From assembly GCA_965225895.1 (NCBI GenBank), contig CBDDBR010000011.1, forward strand, positions 434,001-498,000: a stretch of 64,000 nt of DNA. Direction: 5' to 3'. The DNA comes from Endobugula sp965225895 (GTDB taxonomy: Bacteria > Pseudomonadota > Gammaproteobacteria > Pseudomonadales > Cellvibrionaceae). Positions 9,401 to 17,156 of this stretch are shown here, in pieces. The notes below the pieces were generated by a model, which ran no database searches, was not told the DNA's origin, and was given only the letters and a program-made list of their open reading frames with translations. A program made the translations under genes and the position numbers. Positions within the stretch are counted from its first letter, which is position 1, and every line of letters starts with the position of its first letter.

Positions 9401-10068
9401 AATCCATTTTTAATGATTTTTACCGTGTGCCAGAAGATGTACGGGGTCATAATAATCAGCAAATGATACCGGGTTTAGGTTTAGGGCTTTCTGTAGTGTC
9501 ACGGTTTAGTGAATTACTAGACCATAAGGTGCGTTGTCGGTCTGAGCTACATAAAGGCAGTTGTTTTTCTGTGGTGGTGCCTTTATCAGAAACAAAAGTG
9601 CTTAATGGTACCCAACCGCTTCAACCCGTCGAACAAAATAGTTTACAGGGGTTGATGGTTGCCTATGTGGATGATGAAGAGCAAAACTTATTAGCGACAT
9701 CGGCATTATTAGATCGTTGGAATTGTAGTATGGTGTCATTGGATACTATTGCTGCTGCACGCGAGTATGCAGGACAGGCGTGTATTAATACGCATTGTAT
9801 CCCCGATGTATTGTTAATGGATTATCAGCTAGATAAACCCGATATTACTGGCTTGGAATTAGCACAAGAATTACGTGCCACATGGAGTGAAAGTTTAGGC
9901 GCAAATGCTAAACCGATACCCGTGTGTATTATTTCTGCCGCAGTTGAAGCTGATTTGCCCGATAGGGTAATGGCATTAGGTTTTCAGTTTTTACGTAAGC
10001 CCGTGAAGCCGGGTCGATTGCGCGCCTTACTAACGCAATTAAAAGAGCGCCGCGATTTGCAAAGCTAG
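6469..10068 (+). CDS. SSS-domain hybrid sensor histidine kinase (CrbS/MxtR-like)
   Basis: The product is about 1199 residues from a GTG at 6469. This start has AAGAG seven bases upstream and begins directly at the first membrane helix (VSPTIVLLVV), as is usual for the family. An in-frame ATG at 6352 would add 39 basic, Tyr-rich residues. Domains in order are an SSS-like transporter module of about 13 helices (residues 1-520), a PAS domain (about 640-745), a coiled coil, HisKA with the phosphoacceptor in ASHDIMQPLNA (about 816), HATPase (NFVSNAIKYT, DNGIGI, GLGLGLSVV) and a C-terminal receiver with LLMDYQLD and FLRKPVKPG. CrbS/MxtR kinases act with a LuxR-type regulator in acetate sensing and control of acs and actP-like genes. 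The divergent symporter operon and the nearby LuxR regulator fit that scheme. Confidence 0.9.
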   Translation: MSPTIVLLVVFSYILLLFGLARLGDKKYFIENSWVRHPIIYAFALGVYCTSWTFYGLVGTASEKGWNFFPILLGPILLFTLGYPLLERIYKICRQEHIHSIADFLASRYGKRQGVAATVSVVVLIATIPYIALQLKAVSDTLLLTIGSDFLVSQDLTLVIGLSMIAFTLVFGAKRLDMSGYHSGLMSAIAFESMMKLVVLCSVAIFCIFWISDTSVDAVVNQSVSEVKHQTSVFYQPITWPRFLIETLLSMCAVFCLPRMFHVTFVECLSKEHLRYSRWIFVAYLILISLFIVVIASAGNTIFGNDSSVNGDAYVIALPLQQDVSWLAIFAFLGGFSAATAMIIVATITLSHMLSNDVILPLLIRSKKQKKIPHEFSRSLIFSRRFTVLLVILSAYFYQSLLVENIALTSIGLIAFALVVQLAPGVLFGLYWRKGNANGLYAGLAVGLSLWFYTLMIPLLSTAGVMSDYLVEQGLFGIAWLRPEYLFNLSFSDPFSRSVVLSLGANILFYWWYSITSMESLVDRIQSAAFTSLETGSYDHYEGVNLADLKVLLTEFLGDAATDNILSTYDPKEEGADAKHRLIERSQKALASIVGVASSQSMIETLYSGKKMAVEEVVSLFGNTTKALRFNQEVLSASFDNISSGISVVDTELRLIAWNQRYEDMFDYPEGMLFIGFHVADIMRFNAERGLLSGGDIEELIRKRISFMSTGKAYRVVRFHHDDLVIEIKGQPLPNGGYVTTYDDITEFIRVQKNLEDANANLEERVQERTKTIEEVNRDLLKEINRRSDVEQELREAKQIADNANASKTKFLALASHDIMQPLNAASLYASALLDGHVDGEFQPKQDANIVRQLKSAIYNTESIISTLLEVSKLDSGVIQPKYDDFNLDNMLSSIISEVTVQLPEELAIRYCKTSVSVHSDLHYLRRIVQNFVSNAIKYTSKGKVLVGCRRVYNEVGQKSVEICVVDNGIGIAASECESIFNDFYRVPEDVRGHNNQQMIPGLGLGLSVVSRFSELLDHKVRCRSELHKGSCFSVVVPLSETKVLNGTQPLQPVEQNSLQGLMVAYVDDEEQNLLATSALLDRWNCSMVSLDTIAAAREYAGQACINTHCIPDVLLMDYQLDKPDITGLELAQELRATWSESLGANAKPIPVCIISAAVEADLPDRVMALGFQFLRKPVKPGRLRALLTQLKERRDLQS

Positions 10069-10097
10069 CGCTATTTTTTTACGCGATGTTCAGAGCG

Positions 10098-10128
10098 TTT
10101 AGAGAGGGTTTAGAGAGGCTTTAGAGAG
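10098..10128. repeat. Tandem 11-bp repeat between kinase and regulator genes
   Basis: TTTAGAGAGG occurs at 10098-10107 and 10109-10118, and TTTAGAGAG again at 10120-10128, giving three copies with an 11-bp period. The last copy overlaps the stop codon of the minus-strand response regulator. No hairpin is formed by these copies alone. Confidence 0.7.
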
Positions 10129-10753
10129 AAAGTTTAGATAATTCAACAACCGCTTGAGTGCGATTAGAAACCCCTAATTTGCGAAAAATGGCAGTAATGT
10201 GTGCCTTCACTGTCGCTTCGGTCACACCTATTTCAAAACCAATTTGTTTGTTGAGTTTTCCTTCACGTAGGTAACATAATACGCGGTATTGTTGTGGCGT
10301 AAGCGTGGAAATTTTTGCGGCTAACGATTTTTCTTCAATAGTGATCGGCGATATTTGCCCCGCAATATGGGGTGGTAGCCATTGTTCACCATCAGCAACC
10401 GTTTTAATGGCCGTGTGTAGTGCTTCTGCAGATAGCGATTTAGGAATATAGCCACTAGCACCATAGCCCATTGCACGATTGATTGTTGTGCGATCGTCAC
10501 TGCCCGATACGACAACAACTGGTACGCTAGGGTATTTTTCTCGTACAGTAATTAGGCCAAATAAATCTTGGCTGCCTGGCATATTTAAATCTAGTAATAA
10601 AAGGTCTATTTCAGAGTTGTCATCGAGCGCTTTAAGCGTTGAATCCAGTGCTGAGGATTCGCTAATAGTTGCTTGGGGAAATTGCTGGTTAATAACCTCT
10701 AAAAGCGCTCTGCGAAATAGAGGGTGATCATCTGCAATATGGAAGTGGTACAT
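10121..10753 (-). CDS. LuxR/NarL-family response regulator (CrbR/ErdR-like)
   Basis: This is a 210-residue response regulator. The start is placed at 10753 because GGAG lies five bases upstream and the receiver domain begins there (MYHFHIADDHPLFRRAL). An in-frame ATG at 10822 would add 23 unstructured residues. The receiver has the acidic pair DD, the phospho-accepting Asp in LLLLDLNMPG, and the later Lys in GYIPKS. The C-terminal LuxR-type HTH is clear (LTPQQYRVLCYLREGKLNKQ, then GVTEATVKAHITAIFRKLGV). It is convergent with the SSS-domain hybrid kinase and is its likely cognate regulator, giving a CrbS/CrbR (MxtR/ErdR)-like acetate-response system. The target genes are inferred. Confidence 0.9.
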   Translation of the reverse strand: MYHFHIADDHPLFRRALLEVINQQFPQATISESSALDSTLKALDDNSEIDLLLLDLNMPGSQDLFGLITVREKYPSVPVVVVSGSDDRTTINRAMGYGASGYIPKSLSAEALHTAIKTVADGEQWLPPHIAGQISPITIEEKSLAAKISTLTPQQYRVLCYLREGKLNKQIGFEIGVTEATVKAHITAIFRKLGVSNRTQAVVELSKLSL

Positions 10754-10972
10754 TGCCGCTCCAGTGTTATGTTGTTGACTAGCATTAGTGTGTTCGGTGA
10801 TTCCACGATAGCGTAAATTCATCTCTATTAGAATACCTATTAAAGTAAATAATAGATTATTCCCGAATGGCTGGCTAATAAGTATTAGACGATAGTTGTG
10901 TGCTTACGTTGTTAAAACGGCGGTTGTTGGCTATAGTTGATGAATAATATGACAAGTGGTTAGTAGTATCCT

Positions 10973-11923
10973 ATGAAAGAGCCAGCAATACCGAGTAATG
11001 AAGAGTCTCGCTTGCAGTGTTTACGTTCCATTAATATTTTGGACACCCCTCCTGAAGAGCGTTTTGATCGATATACGCGTTTAGCGCAAAGAGTATTAAA
11101 TGTTCCTATTGCGCTAGTTAGTTTAGTAGATGAGCATAGGCAGTGGTTTAAATCGAGTCAGGGACTTGATGCCACAGAAACGTCTAGAGAAGTTTCATTT
11201 TGTGGTCACACCATTTTAGATGACAAAATAATGGTGGTGAATAATGCCCTTAATGACCAACGTTTTGCGGATAATCCATTAGTGTTAGGCGAGCCAGGTA
11301 TTCGTTTTTATGCAGGCTGCCCATTACAATTTTCTGATGGCAGTAACCTTGGCACCTTATGTGTTATTGATACTAAGTCACGTGTATTTTCTGAGGACGA
11401 GTTAGAAATTTTGCAGGATATTGCGGCATTAGTGATTCGAGAGTTAGAGGTTGTGCAGTTAGCCGTGCAAGATGAATTGACAGGTATTTCTAATCGACGT
11501 GGTTTTAATCTAGTAGCGCAAAAAAGTTTGCAGATTTGTTATCGAGAAAAGATTTCTGCATCGCTTGTTTTTTTTGACCTTAATGGCTTTAAAAAAATCA
11601 ATGATAAATACGGTCATGCAGAAGGCGATAGAGCGCTCGTTAATTTTGCCACGTTAATGACAAAATCATTTCGTGGTTCTGATGTTTGCGCACGCTTAGG
11701 TGGGGATGAATTCGTGGTTTTCTTAACGGGGGCAGCCAGTAAAGACACTAATGAGGTGGTAAAGAATTTTCGAGAAGTATTAGTTGAATGTAACCTGCAA
11801 TCTAACCGTGGTTATAATATTGAGTTTTGTTCTGGCGTGATAGATCTTGATCTGGATAAGCCATGCACAATCGATGATTTGCTCGATCAAGCGGATATTG
11901 TTATGTATGAGAATAAACTGTAA
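10973..11923 (+). CDS. GAF-GGDEF diguanylate cyclase
   Basis: The 316-residue cytoplasmic protein has an N-terminal GAF domain (about 20-160, with FCGHTILDDKIMVV and GSNLGTLCVID) and a C-terminal GGDEF domain (about 170-316). The catalytic signature ARLGGDEF is intact, and an allosteric I-site RGSD lies five residues before it. It should therefore be an active, product-inhibited c-di-GMP synthase. The GAF domain may sense a small molecule or light via a bilin, but a chromophore cannot be assigned by eye. It stands alone, downstream of and divergent from the LuxR-type regulator. Confidence 0.92.
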   Translation: MKEPAIPSNEESRLQCLRSINILDTPPEERFDRYTRLAQRVLNVPIALVSLVDEHRQWFKSSQGLDATETSREVSFCGHTILDDKIMVVNNALNDQRFADNPLVLGEPGIRFYAGCPLQFSDGSNLGTLCVIDTKSRVFSEDELEILQDIAALVIRELEVVQLAVQDELTGISNRRGFNLVAQKSLQICYREKISASLVFFDLNGFKKINDKYGHAEGDRALVNFATLMTKSFRGSDVCARLGGDEFVVFLTGAASKDTNEVVKNFREVLVECNLQSNRGYNIEFCSGVIDLDLDKPCTIDDLLDQADIVMYENKL

Positions 11924-11940
11924 GAAAATTGTCATTTTAT

Positions 11941-11955
11941 AGGGCATTTTGCCCT
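11941..11955 (+). terminator. Weak hairpin after the GAF-GGDEF gene
   Basis: AGGGCA-TTT-TGCCCT forms a 6-bp stem 18 nt after the stop codon, followed by GTTATAT rather than a clean T-run. It is a possible weak terminator. Confidence 0.35.
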
Positions 11956-12023
11956 GTTATATGGCATTAAAATGCACAAAATTAGCGAAACATTAACACT
12001 TAGTTATATAGCGGTAATAGCCG

Positions 12024-12051
12024 TTGACAATCGTTGTTAGAGGTATACAAT
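12024..12051 (+). promoter_or_regulatory. Promoter and long leader of the cold-shock gene
   Basis: TTGACA (12024-12029) and TACAAT (12046-12051) are separated by 16 bp, giving a near-consensus sigma-70 promoter. Transcription from about 12058 would leave a leader of about 160 nt before the cold-shock ORF. Such long structured leaders are characteristic of cspA-type mRNAs, where they control stability and translation by temperature. No exact cold-box sequence is claimed. Confidence 0.6.
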
Positions 12052-12219
12052 ACGTACTGCTTGAAAGTACGTCTTAATATTTATGCTCAAAATCTCGAAG
12101 TCAGACCTTTAGACCCTCGTTCTATTTTTCATAAGTAAATAGCAACACTTCTAGCCAATCAGTTCTTTGTCATACGGATAAAGAACGTAAATTACTCATG
12201 AAAAAATAGGATACACATT

Positions 12220-12426
12220 ATGTCTACTACTACTGGTACTGTTAAGTGGTTCAACGAATCTAAAGGTTTTGGTTTTATCGAGCAAGAGTCTGGTCCAGAC
12301 GTTTTTGCACACTTTAGCGCAATCCAAGGTTCAGGTTTCAAAACTTTGACTGAAGGCCAAAAAGTTGAGTTCACAGTAACTCAAGGTCAAAAAGGTCCTC
12401 AAGCTGAGAACATTAATCCAGTTTAA
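12220..12426 (+). CDS. Cold-shock domain protein (CspA family)
   Basis: The 68-residue protein is a single cold-shock domain with RNP1 (KGFGFIEQ) and RNP2 (DVFAHFSAI), plus the usual GTVKWFNESKGFGF start. It is a single-strand RNA/DNA-binding chaperone. It has a long 5' leader and its own strong terminator, so it is monocistronic. A DbpA RNA helicase gene lies immediately downstream, which is functionally consistent with RNA remodelling but is a separate transcript. Confidence 0.97.
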   Translation: MSTTTGTVKWFNESKGFGFIEQESGPDVFAHFSAIQGSGFKTLTEGQKVEFTVTQGQKGPQAENINPV

Positions 12427-12446
12427 TTTTTATTAAACGAGATTAG

Positions 12447-12477
12447 AAAGGGTAAGGCTTCGGTCTTACCCTTTTTT
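12447..12477 (+). terminator. Rho-independent terminator of the cold-shock gene
   Basis: AAAGGGTAAG (12447-12456) pairs perfectly with CTTACCCTTT (12465-12474) around an eight-base loop containing TTCG. T residues run on to 12477. Confidence 0.9.
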
Positions 12478-12529
12478 ATTGCACGAACAAAAATTTTTAT
12501 TCCCCATACTCACTTTATTAGGTTTTATT

Positions 12530-13918
12530 TTGACTCAATCAGCATTTCACTCCCTTCGTTTGCATCCTTCATTACTCGATAATTTATCGTCTTTGGGATA
12601 TGAAAACATGACACCTATTCAGCAGCACAGTTTACCTATTATGTTGTCGGGTAAAGATGTGATTGCGCAAGCGAAAACAGGATCAGGAAAAACTGCTGCA
12701 TTTGGTTTAAATTTATTAAATCAATTAGATGTGGGTCGTTTTCGTATACAGTCTTTGGTGTTGTGTCCTACTCGCGAACTGGCCGATCAAGTGGCAAAAG
12801 AAATTCGTCGTTTAGGGCGTGGTATTCATAATATTAAAGTGCTGACGTTATGTGGCGGCATGCCATTTGGCCCTCAAATAGGCTCTTTAGAACATGGCGC
12901 ACATATTGTTGTTGGAACCCCTGGGCGTATAGAAGAACATTTGCGTAAAGGAACGTTGCGTTTAGATCATGTGACTAACTTTGTGTTAGATGAAGCTGAT
13001 CGCATGTTAGATATGGGCTTTCAGCCTGTGCTAGATGAAATTGTGAATTACTTGCCTGAGCAGCGCCAAACTTTATTATTTAGCGCTACATTTCCAGAGC
13101 AAATTGAATCTATTTCTCGTCGAATTATGCAGTCCCCTGAAATGATTCAAGTAGCGTCTACGCACGATAATGTGAGTATTGAGCAACATTTTTATGAGTT
13201 AGATGAACAGTTTTCTCGTGTGACAGCATTGCAACTATTGTTATTAGAATATCGCCCAGGTTCGGCGGTAATTTTTTGTAATACAAAACGCGATACACAA
13301 GATGTTGCAGATGAATTATCGCGTGTGGGTTTTAGTGCATTAGCTTTACATGGTGATATGGAACAGCGTATGCGAGATCAAACACTGGTGCGTTTTGCAA
13401 ATAAAAGTGCGTCTGTTTTAGTGGCAACAGATGTTGCTGCGCGAGGATTAGATATTGATGAATTAGATGCTGTATTTAACTATCAGCTATCGCGCGAAAC
13501 GGATGTGCATATACACCGTATTGGTCGTACAGGTCGTGCGGGTCATAAAGGAATTGCGTTTACACTGTATAGTCAAAAAGAGATGTATAAAATAACGGCG
13601 TTGGCAGAACACTTGCAGACCGATATTACACCTGAAGCGTTACCGAGTATGGAGCTGTTAAGTCAACCTACTTATAAGCCACCGATGGCGACCTTGCAAA
13701 TAGATGGCGGCAAAAAACAAAAGGTGAGGCCGGGTGATATTTTGGGTGCGTTAACGAGTCAGGGAGGGATTGAAGGAAAGCAAGTAGGTAAAATTCATAT
13801 TTTTGATAATAGTGCTTATGTAGCGGTTGCACGTAGTGAAGCACGAACGGCATTGCATAAAATTGAGCAGGGTAAGCTAAAGGGGCGTTCTTTTCGAGTG
13901 CGCCATATTCGAGGCTAG
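12530..13918 (+). CDS. dbpA: DEAD-box ATP-dependent RNA helicase DbpA
   Basis: The 462-residue helicase carries motif I AKTGSGKT, PTRELADQV, DEADRMLDMGF, SAT, ATDVAARGLD and HRIGRTGRAG. Its C-terminal DbpA RNA-binding domain (IDGGKKQKVRPGDILGAL, then VGKIHIFD) recognises hairpin 92 of 23S rRNA in the family. DbpA acts in 50S subunit assembly. The start is placed at TTG 12530, where the protein (TQSAFHSLRLHPSLLDNL) aligns with the E. coli start. A further in-frame TTG at 12479 falls in the preceding terminator and is unlikely. Confidence 0.93.
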   Translation: MTQSAFHSLRLHPSLLDNLSSLGYENMTPIQQHSLPIMLSGKDVIAQAKTGSGKTAAFGLNLLNQLDVGRFRIQSLVLCPTRELADQVAKEIRRLGRGIHNIKVLTLCGGMPFGPQIGSLEHGAHIVVGTPGRIEEHLRKGTLRLDHVTNFVLDEADRMLDMGFQPVLDEIVNYLPEQRQTLLFSATFPEQIESISRRIMQSPEMIQVASTHDNVSIEQHFYELDEQFSRVTALQLLLLEYRPGSAVIFCNTKRDTQDVADELSRVGFSALALHGDMEQRMRDQTLVRFANKSASVLVATDVAARGLDIDELDAVFNYQLSRETDVHIHRIGRTGRAGHKGIAFTLYSQKEMYKITALAEHLQTDITPEALPSMELLSQPTYKPPMATLQIDGGKKQKVRPGDILGALTSQGGIEGKQVGKIHIFDNSAYVAVARSEARTALHKIEQGKLKGRSFRVRHIRG

Positions 13919-13934
13919 TTGCGCCTCATTGGTT

Positions 13935-13956
13935 AAAAATATAGGTGTATATTTTT
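13935..13956. terminator. AT-rich hairpin between dbpA and the NYN gene
   Basis: AAAAATATA-GGTG-TATATTTTT is a perfect 9-bp stem of only A-T pairs, with T-runs in either orientation, between two convergent genes. It is probably a weak bidirectional terminator. Confidence 0.5.
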
Positions 13957-13962
13957 GGTCAA

Positions 13963-14439
13963 TTAGATCAGCATGTTTTCTGTAATGGGGTGAAATGTGC
14001 TGGCAGAATCAATGAGTGATTTTGCAGTAAGAGCGGGTACGCCATATACTTCGGCACAGACATCATATTCTTTTTTAATTTTTTCTAATAATAAATCAAA
14101 GTCGCCGTCACCTGATAATAGTATGACGGTATCCACGTCTTTTGCAATCGACATAACATCGATAGTAATGCCCACATCCCAATCACCCTTGGCGGAGCCA
14201 TCATGCCGCTGAATATAGGGCTTTAGCTTTACAGTAAAGCCAATATTTTTAAGCGCAGTTTGAAATTTTAATTGTTTATCGTCGCCGCGGTGAATCGCGT
14301 AAGCATTGGCGATAATAATATCGCCTTGGGTGCTGAGTTGTTGCCACAATTGTCGATAATTAAATGATCGGCCAAACGTATCACGCGTGGTGTAATAAAT
14401 ATTTTGTACATCAACAAAAATAGCAATTTTTTTCATCAT
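13963..14439 (-). CDS. NYN-domain (LabA/DUF88-like) putative RNase
   Basis: The 158-residue protein is a single NYN domain, a PIN-like nuclease fold. Conserved acidic residues appear in IAIFVDVQNIYY, KGDWDVGITID and LLSGDGDFDLLLEK, matching the metal-binding tetrad of the LabA/DUF88 family. These proteins are thought to be RNases. It follows the rhlE gene by only six bases on the same strand, so the helicase and the putative nuclease are likely co-expressed. That suggests a joint role in RNA turnover, which is an inference. Confidence 0.85.
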   Translation of the reverse strand: MMKKIAIFVDVQNIYYTTRDTFGRSFNYRQLWQQLSTQGDIIIANAYAIHRGDDKQLKFQTALKNIGFTVKLKPYIQRHDGSAKGDWDVGITIDVMSIAKDVDTVILLSGDGDFDLLLEKIKKEYDVCAEVYGVPALTAKSLIDSASTFHPITENMLI

Positions 14440-14445
14440 GAGCTA

Positions 14446-15822
14446 TTAACGTTGGGGTTTACGTTTAGGGGTAGCGCCATTGGGTTTAGCGGTAGGCTTT
14501 CGGCGTCTATTGTTATTGGTACTGTTTGCGGCTGTGCGTTGCTGAGTATTGTTGCCACCTGAATTATTTTTACGACGAGCGTGAGGCGATTTTTTATTGC
14601 CGTCGTTATTGTCAGTGCGAGTATGTGGTTTTGTTTTTTTCGGTTTTTTGGCGCGCGCAGGAGGACGTAAACGTGATTCAGGTACATCGTGTATAGGTTC
14701 ATAACCATCAACAAGTTCACGAGGTAATAATTTTTGAATAAGGCGTTCAATGTCGCTGAGTTGTTGAAATTCGTCTGCAGAAACAAGAGAAATAGCTTGG
14801 CCCGTTGCGCCAGCACGGCCAGTACGTCCAATACGGTGTACATAATCTTCTGGAACATTGGGTAAATCAATATTAACGACTTGAGGAAGTTGTTCAATGT
14901 CTAAGCCGCGCGCGGCAATATCTGTGGCAACTAACACGCGCACCTTACCATCTTTAAATTCAGCCAGTGCTCGGGTACGTGCGCCTTGGCTTTTGTTGCC
15001 ATGAATAGCTGCTGCTTTAATGCTGTGTTTTTCTAAAAAAGTAGTGAGTTTATTTGCGCCGTGTTTGGTGCGACTAAATACCAATACTTGTTCCCACTTA
15101 TGTTTATAAATAAGTTCAACGAGTAAGCTTGGTTTTTGTTTTTTATCAACAGGGTGTATCCATTGTTTTACTGTTTTGGCAGTGCTGTTTTTGGGGGTTA
15201 CAGATATTTCTACTGGGTCATTTACAATGCCTTTTGCGAGTTCTCGAATATCATCAGAGAAGGTCGCTGAAAACATAAGATTTTGTCGTTTTGCAGGCAA
15301 AACGTTAAGAATTTTGCGAATATCATGAATAAACCCCATGTCTAACATGCGATCAGCTTCATCAAGAATGAGTACTTCTAGTTGAGAGAATTGCATAGCG
15401 TTTTGTTGATAAAGATCGAGTAAGCGCCCCGGAGTGGCAACTAAAATATCAACGCCACCACGTAATTTCATCATTTGTGGGTTTATTTTTACACCACCAA
15501 ATACAACGGTTGAACGTAAGTTAAGATATTTTCCATACATGGCGACACTGTCAGCGACCTGTGCGGCCAGTTCGCGTGTTGGCGTGAGCACTAATGCACG
15601 TACTTGATTAGACTTTGCGGGCTTTCCTTTCGCGAGTAGTTCTAATAAAGGCAGAGTGAATCCCGCTGTTTTACCTGTGCCCGTTTGTGCGGCTGCCATC
15701 ACGTCGCGACCTTGAACAACAATAGGTATTGCCTTTGCTTGAATCGGTGATGGTGTGTCGTAGCCTTTTTCGGCAATGGCTTTTAATATGGGATCGGATA
15801 AGCCAAGTTGGGTAAAACTCAT
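14446..15822 (-). CDS. rhlE: DEAD-box RNA helicase RhlE
   Basis: The 458-residue helicase has the complete motif set: the Q motif region (GYDTPSPIQAKAIP), AAQTGTGKTAGFTLPLL, PTRELAAQV, DEADRMLDMGF, SAT, ATDIAARGLDIEQLPQVV and HRIGRTGRAG. A low-complexity basic Asn/Arg/Lys-rich tail of about 70 residues follows (NNSGGNNTQQR, NNNRRRKPTAK). Sequence and tail match the RhlE subfamily, which works in rRNA maturation and mRNA decay. The NYN-domain gene follows within six bases. The 130 bp upstream hold no other gene. Confidence 0.93.
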   Translation of the reverse strand: MSFTQLGLSDPILKAIAEKGYDTPSPIQAKAIPIVVQGRDVMAAAQTGTGKTAGFTLPLLELLAKGKPAKSNQVRALVLTPTRELAAQVADSVAMYGKYLNLRSTVVFGGVKINPQMMKLRGGVDILVATPGRLLDLYQQNAMQFSQLEVLILDEADRMLDMGFIHDIRKILNVLPAKRQNLMFSATFSDDIRELAKGIVNDPVEISVTPKNSTAKTVKQWIHPVDKKQKPSLLVELIYKHKWEQVLVFSRTKHGANKLTTFLEKHSIKAAAIHGNKSQGARTRALAEFKDGKVRVLVATDIAARGLDIEQLPQVVNIDLPNVPEDYVHRIGRTGRAGATGQAISLVSADEFQQLSDIERLIQKLLPRELVDGYEPIHDVPESRLRPPARAKKPKKTKPHTRTDNNDGNKKSPHARRKNNSGGNNTQQRTAANSTNNNRRRKPTAKPNGATPKRKPQR

Positions 15823-15956
15823 AATGTGTTCTCTGGGTAGATAAGCAAGGTGTAAAGAATCTATAAAGGGCTAATATATAAATGCTGCCCCTTTCGCTGT
15901 TGCGGGGGCGTGCAGCTTACCGCAAACACACTGCAATCACCACATTTACACGTTTG

Positions 15957-16442
15957 CTAGAGCGTTTTTTGCCAAAATAGTGCTTTGCCAACAGCAGGGT
16001 CTAGTTCATAGGCGGTAAAGCCGTGTTGCTGATAAGCGCGTTGTGCGATGGGATTGCCTTCAAGTACTTCAAGAGTTAATCGGCAGTAGTCTCGCTCACG
16101 TGCGATCGTTTCCACGGCGTTCAACAGGTGGTAGCTGATGCCTTGTCCTCGATAATTATGTTTTACGACGACATCGTGAATATTCATTAAGGGTTTACAA
16201 GCAAAAGTAGAAAATCCTTCGAATCCTGTAAGAAGGCCAACAGCTTGCTGATCGATATAGCAAAGAATGGTGAGTGCATGGGGAAGAGTCGCTAAGGTGC
16301 TGGTAAGGTTCTGTTGTGTAAAGGCGGATAATGGTGTGCCACCGCCCATCGCATCTTGAGCGTAGTGATTCATTAGCCATACAATATCAGCACAGTGTTG
16401 GGGGTTATGGTAGTCGGCAATAATTGTGGTTATATTTGTCAT
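15957..16442 (-). CDS. GNAT-family N-acetyltransferase
   Basis: The product is a 161-residue GNAT fold. The acetyl-CoA-binding motif A is seen in VVKHNYRGQGISYHLLNAVE (R/Q-x-x-G-x-G/A), and the C-terminal part has GNPIAQRAYQQHGF, typical of small-molecule or peptide acetyltransferases. The start is taken at ATG 16442 (MTNITTII). An in-frame TTG ten codons upstream would add a non-conserved leader. Substrate is unknown. It is divergent from the cyclophilin gene. Confidence 0.87.
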   Translation of the reverse strand: MTNITTIIADYHNPQHCADIVWLMNHYAQDAMGGGTPLSAFTQQNLTSTLATLPHALTILCYIDQQAVGLLTGFEGFSTFACKPLMNIHDVVVKHNYRGQGISYHLLNAVETIARERDYCRLTLEVLEGNPIAQRAYQQHGFTAYELDPAVGKALFWQKTL

Positions 16443-16570
16443 TATTGAAATAATACATACAGTGGTTGGCAATAGTTAGTATATAATTTTACAGCAATAA
16501 GTCATGCGTTATGTCTTTTACACATGCTCAGCGAGAGCATGAATATTGATTATTTATAAGAGAGAAAATT

Positions 16571-17146
16571 ATGTTGTTTCGATTAATGTTAGGAATGTTT
16601 AGTGTCTGCATATTGTTATTTTCGTCATTAACCGTAGCAGAAAAGCTAGTGCTAACGGTGGCATCTGCAACGGGTGAAGAAAAAGGCGTGGTTATTATTG
16701 AATTAAATGCTGAAACAGCGCCGTTACATGTAGAAAGAATTAAGCGTTTGGCGAACGAAGGTCAATATGATGGTGTGGTATTTCATCGTGTGATTCCTGG
16801 TTTTATGGCGCAAACAGGTGATGTTGAGTTTGGTAACATGAAAAAGCTCAACATGAATAGTGTAGGCACGGGTGGTTCGTCTTACGATGATTTGCAGGCC
16901 GAGTTCTCTCACTTACCTTTTGTTGAAGGGGTTGTGGGAATGGCACGTAGTCGTTATGTGCATTCAGCTAATAGCCAGTTTTTTATTATGACAAATGCGC
17001 ATTCAAGCTTAAACGGACAATATACGGTTATTGGTCAAGTGGTTGAAGGCATGGGTGTAGTTCATCAAATAAAGAAAGGTTCTCGTTCGCAAAATGGTAG
17101 CGTAACAACCCCCGATATTATAAAAACTGCAGTGATTACCGAGTAA
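16571..17146 (+). CDS. Periplasmic cyclophilin-type peptidyl-prolyl isomerase
   Basis: The 191-residue protein has a Sec signal peptide (MLFRLMLGMFSVCILLFSSL, cleavage after TVA near residue 23) and one cyclophilin domain. Active-site motifs are FHRVIPGFMAQTGD and SANSQFFIM, with GGSSYDDLQAEFSH between. This is the layout of a PpiA-like exported prolyl isomerase that helps envelope proteins fold. It has a clear AGAGAG ribosome site and is followed 10 bp later by ung on the same strand. Confidence 0.92.
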   Translation: MLFRLMLGMFSVCILLFSSLTVAEKLVLTVASATGEEKGVVIIELNAETAPLHVERIKRLANEGQYDGVVFHRVIPGFMAQTGDVEFGNMKKLNMNSVGTGGSSYDDLQAEFSHLPFVEGVVGMARSRYVHSANSQFFIMTNAHSSLNGQYTVIGQVVEGMGVVHQIKKGSRSQNGSVTTPDIIKTAVITE

Positions 17147-17156
17147 TTTTTATTGT

